The translations under genes were made by a program, and so were the position numbers. A stretch of DNA of 64,000 bases, taken from contig DPKJ01000014.1 of assembly GCA_003542575.1 (NCBI GenBank), positions 456,791-520,790 of the forward strand. The letters are read 5' to 3'. Of this stretch, positions 53,337 through 60,993 are shown in pieces (the first letter of the stretch is position 1; every line of letters begins with the position of its first letter). The stretch is from Rikenellaceae bacterium. GTDB lineage: Bacteria; Bacteroidota; Bacteroidia; Bacteroidales; UBA932. The notes below the pieces were generated by a model, which saw nothing but the letters and a program-made list of their open reading frames with translations, had not been told where the DNA came from and made no database searches.

Positions 53337-54563
53337 TCAATCGCCATGTTTTTCGTTATGATTTATTTTTACGGTTATCTTCTGCAGATCTCCTTCACGT
53401 TTCAGATCAAATACCATTATGTCCTTTCTCAAGAATTTGTTAAAAATTATTGGAGTCACACTTTGAATGGGCATATCATTAATTTTAATCACTTCATCTC
53501 CCTTTCGCAAACCGGCTGTTTTAAAATAATTTTCTTTATAATTAGCAACATCAGTAATTATGTATTTCCCGGTAGTATTTTTTTGAATATTAAAATAATA
53601 TCTAGGATGCAAAGGATTAATTACTCTTTGAAAATGCTTCACCGGTTGCAACCCTAATCGCCTGTTTTTCATATCGAAAAACACATTAAATCGTTTAAGG
53701 AAATTAAGGCCTATGGTATATGAGGGATAGGGGTAATTGTAATATTTGTATGTATATATACGCAAAGAATCCATAGAGAAATTATCAGAAAGAGTACATT
53801 TTACTTTATAATGTTTAGTATAACTATCAAGAAATTTTGTCCAGACAGCATCAGTTCTTTTTTCAAAAAATCCAAATTCCGGATTAATCGTATTTAACGC
53901 AATGTCCCATGGCATTCCTAAATCAATACAAAAAAGTTTTTTAGCAATTGATAGTGTATCCCCATCTGAATCTTGGATTTTTAAAGGAAGCTCAACATAA
54001 TATCTGGGTATATTTTTAGGACCTAAAAGAGGATAAATAAGAGTATTTTCTGGCATTTTAAATCCGTCTGCATTATGAACTTCCAAATAGTTATAATCAA
54101 AATTCAGTTCCCATACATTAACTGAGTCCTCTGGCGGAATATTGAAAACTCCTTCGTCACCAGAGGGATTGTTGCTGTTTTTTTTATAATTAAAAACCGT
54201 CATACTTGTATAATTGACTAAAGAATTTCCAATTTTCAATTTTTGATAAATATTTTTAAAAAATAAACCGTGTACTCGACTTTTTGACCAACCTGATCCA
54301 GTAGGAATTGTATCAGGAGAAATGCGTAAATGTTTTAAAATTGAAGGATGGTTTGCATTAAATGCTGAGTCCAAAACAAGTTGACCACCTGTATCGAAAG
54401 TAAAATTTGCCGGAATAGAGTCGTTTAAATAAATCGGAACTGAAACTTTTCTGTCTTTAGGGTCAATAGTGAAATATGCTCGGGCTGTTTCTTTATTTTG
54501 TGAGCAACCTAAAACGATAGTTGCAGAATAAATTATAATAAAATAAAATCGAATATGATTCAT
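53337..54563 (-). CDS. Lipoprotein retropepsin-like aspartyl protease with PDZ domain
   Basis: 408 residues. The signal ends in the lipobox IVLGC (Cys20), so it is envelope-anchored. A retropepsin-like motif FTFDTGGQLVLDSAF (Asp57-Thr-Gly) starts an aspartyl protease domain. A PDZ domain (about 320-400) includes AGLRKGDEVIKINDMPIQS. A second weak acidic motif (FCIDLGMPWDIALN) may be the other lobe. Family members often cleave misfolded or secreted peptides. It follows the precursor gene after a hairpin and may process the exported peptide, act in immunity or sense it; all inference. Confidence 0.8.
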   Translation of the reverse strand: MNHIRFYFIIIYSATIVLGCSQNKETARAYFTIDPKDRKVSVPIYLNDSIPANFTFDTGGQLVLDSAFNANHPSILKHLRISPDTIPTGSGWSKSRVHGLFFKNIYQKLKIGNSLVNYTSMTVFNYKKNSNNPSGDEGVFNIPPEDSVNVWELNFDYNYLEVHNADGFKMPENTLIYPLLGPKNIPRYYVELPLKIQDSDGDTLSIAKKLFCIDLGMPWDIALNTINPEFGFFEKRTDAVWTKFLDSYTKHYKVKCTLSDNFSMDSLRIYTYKYYNYPYPSYTIGLNFLKRFNVFFDMKNRRLGLQPVKHFQRVINPLHPRYYFNIQKNTTGKYIITDVANYKENYFKTAGLRKGDEVIKINDMPIQSVTPIIFNKFLRKDIMVFDLKREGDLQKITVKINHNEKHGD

Positions 54564-54578
54564 AAAAATTTTAATTAG

Positions 54579-54607
54579 AGGGCTATTTATAAGAATTAAA
54601 TAGCCCT
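54579..54607 (-). promoter_or_regulatory. Hairpin between the precursor and protease genes
   Basis: A perfect 10-bp stem (AGGGCTATTT at 54579-54588 against AAATAGCCCT at 54598-54607) with a 9-nt loop, 33 bp after the precursor stop and 15 bp before the protease ATG. On the minus strand it is followed by AT-rich sequence but no immediate U-run. It likely stabilises the upstream mRNA or partially attenuates, giving more precursor than enzyme transcript. Confidence 0.65.
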
Positions 54608-54640
54608 GAATTATGTTTTAGATTAATAACGAGTTGCTGT

Positions 54641-54925
54641 TTAATGACAAAGATTATCTTGTTGATAACAAATAGGTGAAACAGGATAGGTTGTGTCAGG
54701 GTAGCAGTTTGACGGGAAAGTAGGTCCCACAGGATCGGAAGAATAACCCAATGCATTATTTGCACTATCGTTTGCACTTGTTGTTGAGCCTCCAGGTTGT
54801 CCTTCATAGTGACAACCACATTGACAGTTACCTGGCTCACCGCCCCCCAATAATCTACACATTTCTCGTTCATTTAAATCAGCTTGTGCCAGTTGATTCA
54901 AACTCAATTTTTTTAATTTCTTCAT
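54641..54925 (-). CDS. GG-leader RiPP precursor peptide (TIGR04149-like)
   Basis: 94 residues. Leader about 1-28: MKKLKKLSLNQLAQADLNER, a pattern I recall from the Bacteroidota rSAM-modified precursor family TIGR04149, ending RLLGGG. Cleavage after Gly28 (or Gly27) by the C39 exporter is expected. The core has six cysteines (34, 36, 38, 74, 86, 93): a CQCGC cluster near the N-terminus and three spread at the C-terminal end. Between them lies a Gly/Ser/Thr/Asn-rich stretch, then a Pro/Tyr-rich one. An extra Cys23 lies in the leader. Candidate modifications are rSAM thioethers and, given a glycosyltransferase next door, glycosylation. Confidence 0.88.
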   Translation of the reverse strand: MKKLKKLSLNQLAQADLNEREMCRLLGGGEPGNCQCGCHYEGQPGGSTTSANDSANNALGYSSDPVGPTFPSNCYPDTTYPVSPICYQQDNLCH

Positions 54926-54990
54926 TTTAATAATATTTAAAATAAGCCTACTCTTAAGATTTTCGGCATCCTCTGTCTATTTGCTATAAA

Positions 54991-55746
54991 TTAGATGATT
55001 GAGTCATTTATGGATGAGTTTTTTAATTTTATGAGTTCGCAAGAAGATCTTTTAATTTGCACTGATGTTCTATATTGACTATTTGTAGATCTTGGATGTG
55101 ATAAATGAAATAAACAAGTATCAGTCTTATATATCGAATAACCGAGAATTAGAAACCTATAGTATCTGTCAAAATCATCATTTCCCCATCCATAATGCAT
55201 TTCATTTTCTTTTCCGGCTTGTAAATATTTTTCTCTATTAATTAATACTGCACCACCTACTAATATTTTAGGATATAATTTATCCATTTTTTTTTTATGT
55301 CTATATAAGAAGCGAATATCCCTTTTTTTTAAAAAAAAACATTTGATTTGATTAGGAATATCATAACAAATACCATTATAGGGATATGCAACATCTGCCT
55401 CATTTTTTCTCAGTTTAGCGATACAATCCATTATTGATTTAAAGTTCACAACAATATCTGCATCCCAGATTGCAATATGTTGAGTACATACAATCCTAGT
55501 CATTTGGTTGAAATGTTTTGTTTTATATAAAACCGGGTCTTTGTCTTCAATAAATTCATAATGTATCGTTCTGTTTAAAAGCGATTTTAATACGCCATTA
55601 TTGTAGCTATCTGCTTCCCTAACCATGATAGTTGTATTATAATATTTACAAATCTGTTCTGTAACAACTAAAATATTTTCAAGACGTGGAATTGAATCCA
55701 GTCTGATCAGGATCAAAAAAGTAGTATCGCTTAAATTAGTTTTCAT
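54991..55746 (-). CDS. Glycosyltransferase (GT2/galactosyltransferase-like fold)
   Basis: 251 residues, GT-A type. The acidic metal motif is in HIAIWDADIVVN (DAD). The C-terminal block GGAVLINREKYLQAGKENEM followed by HYGWGNDDFDRYYRF resembles the acceptor region of beta-1,4-galactosyltransferase-like proteins. It has no membrane helix and lies between the LanC-like and precursor genes, so the peptide core or leader is a plausible acceptor. A lipid or another sugar acceptor cannot be excluded. Confidence 0.75.
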   Translation of the reverse strand: MKTNLSDTTFLILIRLDSIPRLENILVVTEQICKYYNTTIMVREADSYNNGVLKSLLNRTIHYEFIEDKDPVLYKTKHFNQMTRIVCTQHIAIWDADIVVNFKSIMDCIAKLRKNEADVAYPYNGICYDIPNQIKCFFLKKRDIRFLYRHKKKMDKLYPKILVGGAVLINREKYLQAGKENEMHYGWGNDDFDRYYRFLILGYSIYKTDTCLFHLSHPRSTNSQYRTSVQIKRSSCELIKLKNSSINDSII

Positions 55747-55753
55747 AATAATT

Positions 55754-56785
55754 CTACATATTATTGTGTGTTAAATTCAAAACCAACGCAGGACCACACA
55801 ACCCTCCATATAATCCTAAATAAGAATTAACATATTGAGGCTCCTTGGGTACTAATGTCCACACAGTAGATGATTCTATTTTTTTAAGGATTTTTGTGTT
55901 ATATACATATAGATATTCCGGTGAGAAATAATCCTTCAATGAGTTTATGAAAAAATAAATACTTGTGACCCCCTCGTTGAAAAAAATATTTTTATCCTTT
56001 AATTCATTGTCGAATATCATATCTAGATTTATCTGATCTTTAATTACTTTGATTTGTTTTTCCCAATTTTTATTCTGGATTCGTCTTTGCAATGAGTCAA
56101 GTCCCCAGAGTAGATATAGTTTGTTGCTATTTAGCAGAGGTAAAACAGATAATATTTTGTGCTCCAATTCTTCTATTATCTTTATTAAACGATAATTATA
56201 AAATTCAAGGCTGTAAATCTCACTAAATACATACAATAACTGAGGTAAAGGATAGTTTATTGAATAAAATAAATATTCTTCAAAAAATTCTAAATCTATT
56301 TTTTCGTAAATATGATTGATTGTTGATATTATAAGTTCCTTTAATAAAAGCTCATTTTCGCTGTTCTTTCTTTGGGCCTTTAATCTGATGTACAAATAGT
56401 AAAGTATTTGTATTAATGAAAGAACGTCTATCTTCTCAACAAATTTGGTATATGACAGATTTTTAAATATAACATTGTCAATATCTTCGAGTATGAGATT
56501 TAAATTCCCTTTGATATAATTACTTTTTGCAAGGAAGTTTACACCTAATCCAATACCACCTAATCCATTTTCAACATCGACAGGAAGCCCTGAAATATGA
56601 TTTGTGATTTCGTCAAGTAGTTTATCTGCTAAAGACAAATATTCTTCATTACTCTCTACCCTTCCTGTAATATATAAGTATATACAAATACCCATTTTGC
56701 CGTTGGCCAATCCTATAGGAAAATCCTGTTTGACTAATGACTGTATAAGATGTTTATTAAATATATCAGTAGTATTAGATAACAT
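55754..56785 (-). CDS. LanC-like protein
   Basis: 343 residues from ATG 56785 (a TTG nine codons upstream is possible). Glycine-containing helix-pair motifs of the LanC alpha/alpha barrel are visible: FPIGLANGKMGICIYLYI, ENGLGGIGLGVNFL and the end LGLYGGLCGPALVLNL. The zinc-ligand motifs of active LanC cyclases (a Cys-Gly and later Cys-His) are not clear, and no dehydratase is present in the cluster. It is probably a LanC-fold protein doing something other than lanthionine formation, such as binding or guiding the peptide. It is the first gene of the minus-strand cluster. Confidence 0.65.
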   Translation of the reverse strand: MLSNTTDIFNKHLIQSLVKQDFPIGLANGKMGICIYLYITGRVESNEEYLSLADKLLDEITNHISGLPVDVENGLGGIGLGVNFLAKSNYIKGNLNLILEDIDNVIFKNLSYTKFVEKIDVLSLIQILYYLYIRLKAQRKNSENELLLKELIISTINHIYEKIDLEFFEEYLFYSINYPLPQLLYVFSEIYSLEFYNYRLIKIIEELEHKILSVLPLLNSNKLYLLWGLDSLQRRIQNKNWEKQIKVIKDQINLDMIFDNELKDKNIFFNEGVTSIYFFINSLKDYFSPEYLYVYNTKILKKIESSTVWTLVPKEPQYVNSYLGLYGGLCGPALVLNLTHNNM

Positions 56786-56812
56786 AATTTCATGAATAAG
56801 GATAAAATTCAA

Positions 56813-57621
56813 TTTATTGCACTTCTGTTATTTTTTTTAAACCATAACGTTCCGATTACTATGCACCTATGCGCAATAGCTCTTTCTACAAACGAGGTTC
56901 AAGATCGTCAACATTTTCCACCTAATTATTCTTCCATAGTCGACTTAATTGGAATCAATTATTCGCCACATATTAATAAAGCAAGCTCTTCGACTTATAG
57001 TATTTTGCTTGTTTCCAATTTTTTCCAAAACTAAATACTTTTTTTTTTGAAATCATTCCCAAATCCTTATGAAAACCTTAAAAAATCCTTAGGGCATGCA
57101 GAATAAGTCGCAAAAAGCACATAATAAGTAAAATAAGTAAGTTAAAACTTGTATATGTGCAAATGAGCGCCTAATTTTATCCCAAAAATTTAAATCTGAA
57201 TCTTTTTGAAACCATGACAGACGAACTTATATTGAAAAAGTTGGGATTGAAAGCCAAAGCAGTAGACTCCCCTAACACCTGAAAACAGAATATATTTCAA
57301 GGAGCGGAACATAAGACATACTAGGGAAATGGGGGAAACCCCAGCTAGAAATCCAAAATTGGTTATATAATATGCAAGGTATGTCACAGAAATGCGCTGA
57401 TAGTGATTGAATTGATGGAGAATTCATATATAGCATGGATACAACCTAAATTATATATTGCCCGTCTGAGCTTTATTTCAATGAGTTGGATGGTTTTAAT
57501 CATTTTTAACAGTGAACTGATAAGGCACTCCATGGGTTTTTTGCTCTATCTTGAACCTCTATTTTGAATTTTTTTAGTGTCCGCCGGAATTGTTCAGTTA
57601 ACCCTCATTTGCCTTTAAAAG
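56813..57621. other. Long AT-rich intergenic region, possible structured RNA near 57321-57348
   Basis: 809 bp between the divergent LanC-like and kinase genes; it should contain both promoters, but I see no clear -7 match. One local structure: TGGGG-GAAA-CCCCA (57330-57343), a 5-bp stem with a GNRA tetraloop, flanked by CTAG (57321-57324) and CTAG (57345-57348), which can extend it over an internal loop. Short open frames at 56792-57034 (+) and 57190-57387 (-) are not convincing genes. AGTGTCC recurs at 57576. Confidence 0.4.
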
Positions 57622-58905
57622 ATGATACGGAGATTCATTATACTATCAGTTTTTGCAATTTCACTATTTTTATTAGTGCAATCATACTGTTTATTTATAG
57701 TTATAAAACATAAAAAAACTAATTACCAATTAAGATTTAACGAATGTGTCGAAGCGGCTGTAAGACAAGAGTTTTTACATAGAAATGAGGGGATAAAAAC
57801 TACTAATAGTAAATTTGAAACGACATTCATTTCTCAAAAAAAGCTTGAAAAACAAGAATATATGAAAGATAAAAATTCGTTTGATTTTAATGTTTTTTCA
57901 GATAGATTAAATAGAATTTTGGATTCTTTAAGTATGACAACTGATTATAAGCTGGTTTATAAAGACTCAAATTACAAAAATGAAATTGGACTTAGAAGAA
58001 AAAGCGATTACTCAAAAGCATCTTTCTTCGTTGTAAAATATTTTACAGCTAAAAAAGATATAAAAATTCAGGCTAAGGTATATTACCCACTTTCTGTTTA
58101 TAGTGGTGATTTCTTGTCAATTGTTACATTATCATTCATGGTGATTGGATTTATAATCATTATTCTTATTACTCAATTACGTATTCTTGCAAAACAAATT
58201 TTGTTATCACAGACAAAGGAGAACCTTACTGTGTTTTTTACTCATGAATTGAGTTCTCCATTACAATGTGCTCTTACCGGAGTTGAAATGTTGGAGAGTA
58301 GCCTGAAAGATAATGATTTGATAGAACATGAAAAATATTTAAAAATTTCGAAAGAAAAGCTTTTATATATTAATTGTTTTATTGATACATTGTTAGACAT
58401 AAACAAATTGCGAAATAGAGGCGTTAAACTGGATAAGGAATTTTTTTTAATATCCGAAATAATTGATTATCAAGTTGAAAATTGTAAAACTACAAATGTC
58501 TTTTTTGAAGTAGATCTCGGATATCAAGTTGAAGTTTACGCAAACAAAGTACACCTTTCTAATGCAATAAGGAATCTTTTCGAGAATGCAATCAAGTATT
58601 CCGGAGATAGTGTTGACATAAGAGTTGAGGTAAGGAATGATAGAAAATATTCTTGTATATCTGTAGAAGATAACGGCATAGGCGTTTCGTTGGCTCATCA
58701 GAGAAAAATATTTGAACAATACTATAGGGTTTATGATGGTAGCCATAGATCAAAATGCAAAGGATTTGGTCTCGGATTGACTTATGTAAAATGGGTAGCT
58801 GAGGCACACGGGGGTAAGGTTGGTATTGAAAGTACAGAGGGTGTCGGAAGTATATTTTCAATTTATATTAAGAATAACACTAGTCTTTTGTTGGAGACAG
58901 CTTAA
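57622..58905 (+). CDS. Sensor histidine kinase
   Basis: 427 residues. Two membrane helices (about 8-29 and 168-190) frame a periplasmic sensor of about 140 residues. The kinase core has the H box FFTHELSSPLQ, N box AIRNLFENAIKYS, G1 VEDNGIGVS and G2 GFGLGLTYVK. It is a HisKA-type kinase, likely partner of the response regulator at 43401. Its stop codon is at 58905, and similarity to the left IS flank begins within a few bases, so the gene abuts the island edge. Confidence 0.92.
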   Translation: MIRRFIILSVFAISLFLLVQSYCLFIVIKHKKTNYQLRFNECVEAAVRQEFLHRNEGIKTTNSKFETTFISQKKLEKQEYMKDKNSFDFNVFSDRLNRILDSLSMTTDYKLVYKDSNYKNEIGLRRKSDYSKASFFVVKYFTAKKDIKIQAKVYYPLSVYSGDFLSIVTLSFMVIGFIIIILITQLRILAKQILLSQTKENLTVFFTHELSSPLQCALTGVEMLESSLKDNDLIEHEKYLKISKEKLLYINCFIDTLLDINKLRNRGVKLDKEFFLISEIIDYQVENCKTTNVFFEVDLGYQVEVYANKVHLSNAIRNLFENAIKYSGDSVDIRVEVRNDRKYSCISVEDNGIGVSLAHQRKIFEQYYRVYDGSHRSKCKGFGLGLTYVKWVAEAHGGKVGIESTEGVGSIFSIYIKNNTSLLLETA

Positions 58906-58919
58906 TTATTTATAATATT

Positions 58920-59549
58920 AGTATATAGATTGTTATATGGCTTATGCTTGGTCGATTTGAATACAAGTATTTATCTTGAGTTAAAAAGATATCAAGCATT
59001 TGGGTAAAGCACTTATATCACACCTTATCAAGTTAAAATTAGATTTACAATTCCCGAGATCCATTGACCGCTACAAAGGAGTATTTATAACAAGGAAGTT
59101 GACCTGCAACGAGCATATCCTGGTTTTGAATTTTACTCAATTAGCTGGAAAGGAAAGCCTTCACGATTATGAATCCTATTTGACAACTTTTTAAGTCAAA
59201 GCTTTATCATGATTAACTTAAATCTGCAGCTTTAAAATTCTCTTTGGCAGAGGCTAACGAGAATTGCAATTGGAAGATGTATATTGGTTATGCTCCTGTT
59301 CTCATAAAACAAGCTCATCCATTATTTGCCGATGATACTAATTTCAGACAAGACATTTACAATATGGTTAATGTCTTGGACAGAATCACTATATATCTCT
59401 GCTTAAGTTTGTTTCCACGGACTAAATATCGAAAGGCCAAAGGAGCTGTGAAGACTCATAGCTTGATTGGTTTACTTGGCTTTATTTATGTAATTGTAGA
59501 AATTACAAATGATTGCACTCATGATATTAATATAATGGATAGTGCGAAG
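58920..59549 (+). mobile_element. IS4-family transposase remnant, right
   Basis: Decayed copy with at least one frameshift and stop: segment one about 59000-59194 (SIDRYKGVFITRKLTC), segment two 59244-59549 in another frame, reaching further than the left remnant through LDRITIYLCLSLFPRTKYRK and KGAVKTHSLIGL to HDINIMDSAK. The first DDE-type Asp is in NVLD. It ends abruptly where the second trpB tail begins at 59544-59549. Same orientation as the left remnant, with clear divergence. Confidence 0.8.
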
Positions 59550-59726
59550 TAATCCTCTTCAACCTCTCAGGTCACGGCCTTTTGGATATGGGCGCATACG
59601 AAAACTACCTGTAATCAATCACTTAAAATAAAAATATTTCACCTTATTTTATTAGGGTTTTGAACGTTTTTCACCAGTGTAATAATAATGCTGATGCGGG
59701 CTTAATGAAAAGTTTGTGTAGAAAAT
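59544..59726 (+). repeat. Direct repeat, right copy (trpB 3' end)
   Basis: Reproduces the last 23-24 trpB codons, stop and flank. Encoded residues VILFNLSGHGLLDMGAYENY then Leu are identical to TrpB; six base changes are all synonymous. About 36 bp including the terminator hairpin are missing. The trpB part lacks a start and is not expressed as TrpB. Confidence 0.85.
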
Positions 59727-59797
59727 CAGTTGCTTAATTAATTTAAAATTATAAATTAGCATCAATATATAAGCCTGAAATCTAAATATATACTTTT

Positions 59798-60988
59798 ATG
59801 CAGAATCAAATAAGAATATTCATAAGCGTTTTTCTCCTCTTATGCTTTGGCTGTAGTCCAATAACAGAGCAAACTGATTCTAGGGTAATAGACATTGCCG
59901 CCAAAGTTGGAACAGGGGAGATTGTCAATCTGAGTCATATTGCAGACGAAATCAGATATATTCCGTTGGAGACTAAAAAGGAGTCTCTTATTGATGGAGG
60001 GATTGTCTCTGTCTTCTTTGAGAAAGGACATATCTATGTGATAGACAATACAAATGTTAAGATTTTCGACAGTAACGGGAAATACCTCTCTACGATAAAC
60101 AGACTTGGTCGTGGACCGGAGGAGTATTCAGATATTTTAAACGCCAATGTTGATCCACAAAGTGGCAACGTTACGATTTTTTCTTACTCCGGCATCCTTA
60201 AAGAGTATGATATAAACGGGAATTTCATCTCAAGTGTACAAATTCCTGATTTAAAAGGTTGTGATTTTTTAAATTGCATAAAGTTTGATGATAATACGTA
60301 TTTATCTTCTGTTCAACAGCGCACTGATAACGGGATTGAGTATTCACTGATTGCCTTTGACTCGTTATCGAAAGTAAAGTTGATAATTGCCAATCCTGCT
60401 GATAATTCTGAACTGAATGTAGCTAGAATACCCAGTCTGCTTCGCTTTGAAAATAAAATCAGAATTATTCACAGGGATGTTGACATGGACACAGTTTACT
60501 CTTTAACTACAGATATGAAGTTAGAAGAGTCTTTTATATTCAATTATGGGAAATATAAAATGCCATACAACAAATCAAATTATAAAGAGATACTCGGTTC
60601 AAAAACAAGTAATAACATATCTCTGTCAGGAGATGTGATTGAGTCCGGTAATTATCTGTTTCTCAAATTCAATTTCAGAGGGATAAAAACAGAGTCATAT
60701 GAAAGAAGATGGAATATTGTATGTGGCATTTTCAACAAAGTTGATGGGAAGTTAACACTTATGAAAGAACCCGTTAAAGGAAAGTTGGGATTCAGAAACG
60801 ATATAGATACTGGCCTCGTCTTTTGGCCATACTCACAATGCTCTGATAACTATCTGCTATCTATGTATCCGGCAGATAAATTCATAAGTCTTGCAGACAG
60901 CAGTGTAAGTTCAGCAAAAGTAAAAGAGATAGCGGCCAAACTAGATGAAAACGACAATCCGGTAGTTGTGATTGTTAAAATGAAATGA
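59798..60988 (+). CDS. Six-bladed beta-propeller lipoprotein
   Basis: 396 residues, lipobox CFGC (Cys19). It shares the family pattern: RVIDIAAKVGTGEIVNLSHI with IPLET, IFDSNGKYLSTINRLGRGPEEYSD, NYGKYKM and the C-terminal DENDNPVVVIVKMK. It is more divergent from the other four copies than they are from one another and does not share their near-identical terminal blocks. It is convergent with the next paralogue (5 bp gap). Function unknown; probably an envelope lipoprotein. Confidence 0.85.
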   Translation: MQNQIRIFISVFLLLCFGCSPITEQTDSRVIDIAAKVGTGEIVNLSHIADEIRYIPLETKKESLIDGGIVSVFFEKGHIYVIDNTNVKIFDSNGKYLSTINRLGRGPEEYSDILNANVDPQSGNVTIFSYSGILKEYDINGNFISSVQIPDLKGCDFLNCIKFDDNTYLSSVQQRTDNGIEYSLIAFDSLSKVKLIIANPADNSELNVARIPSLLRFENKIRIIHRDVDMDTVYSLTTDMKLEESFIFNYGKYKMPYNKSNYKEILGSKTSNNISLSGDVIESGNYLFLKFNFRGIKTESYERRWNIVCGIFNKVDGKLTLMKEPVKGKLGFRNDIDTGLVFWPYSQCSDNYLLSMYPADKFISLADSSVSSAKVKEIAAKLDENDNPVVVIVKMK

Positions 60989-60993
60989 ATTGA

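Noticed and set aside
54583..54873. Alternative frame overlapping the RiPP precursor, also open for 96 codons
   Set aside because: The other frame has the GG leader pattern and cysteine-rich core; this one has neither.
56792..57034. 80-codon plus-strand frame with a hydrophobic N-terminus, divergent from the LanC-like gene
   Set aside because: No recognised family, no promoter or clear ribosome binding site, and the rest looks like random AT-rich translation. Treated as intergenic.
57190..57387. 65-codon minus-strand frame in the kinase upstream region
   Set aside because: No start context or family resemblance; it lies over the possible RNA structure and the composition looks non-coding.
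57160..57400. Possible group II intron remnant (GAGCGCC-like start, GNRA hairpin, short MTDELI-type frame)
   Set aside because: No domain V consensus and no reverse transcriptase coding sequence were found, so the intron call is unsupported.
43401..58905. Classification of the cluster as a lanthipeptide locus because of the LanC-like gene
   Set aside because: There is no dehydratase, the LanC zinc motifs are unclear, and two radical SAM enzymes point to another chemistry.
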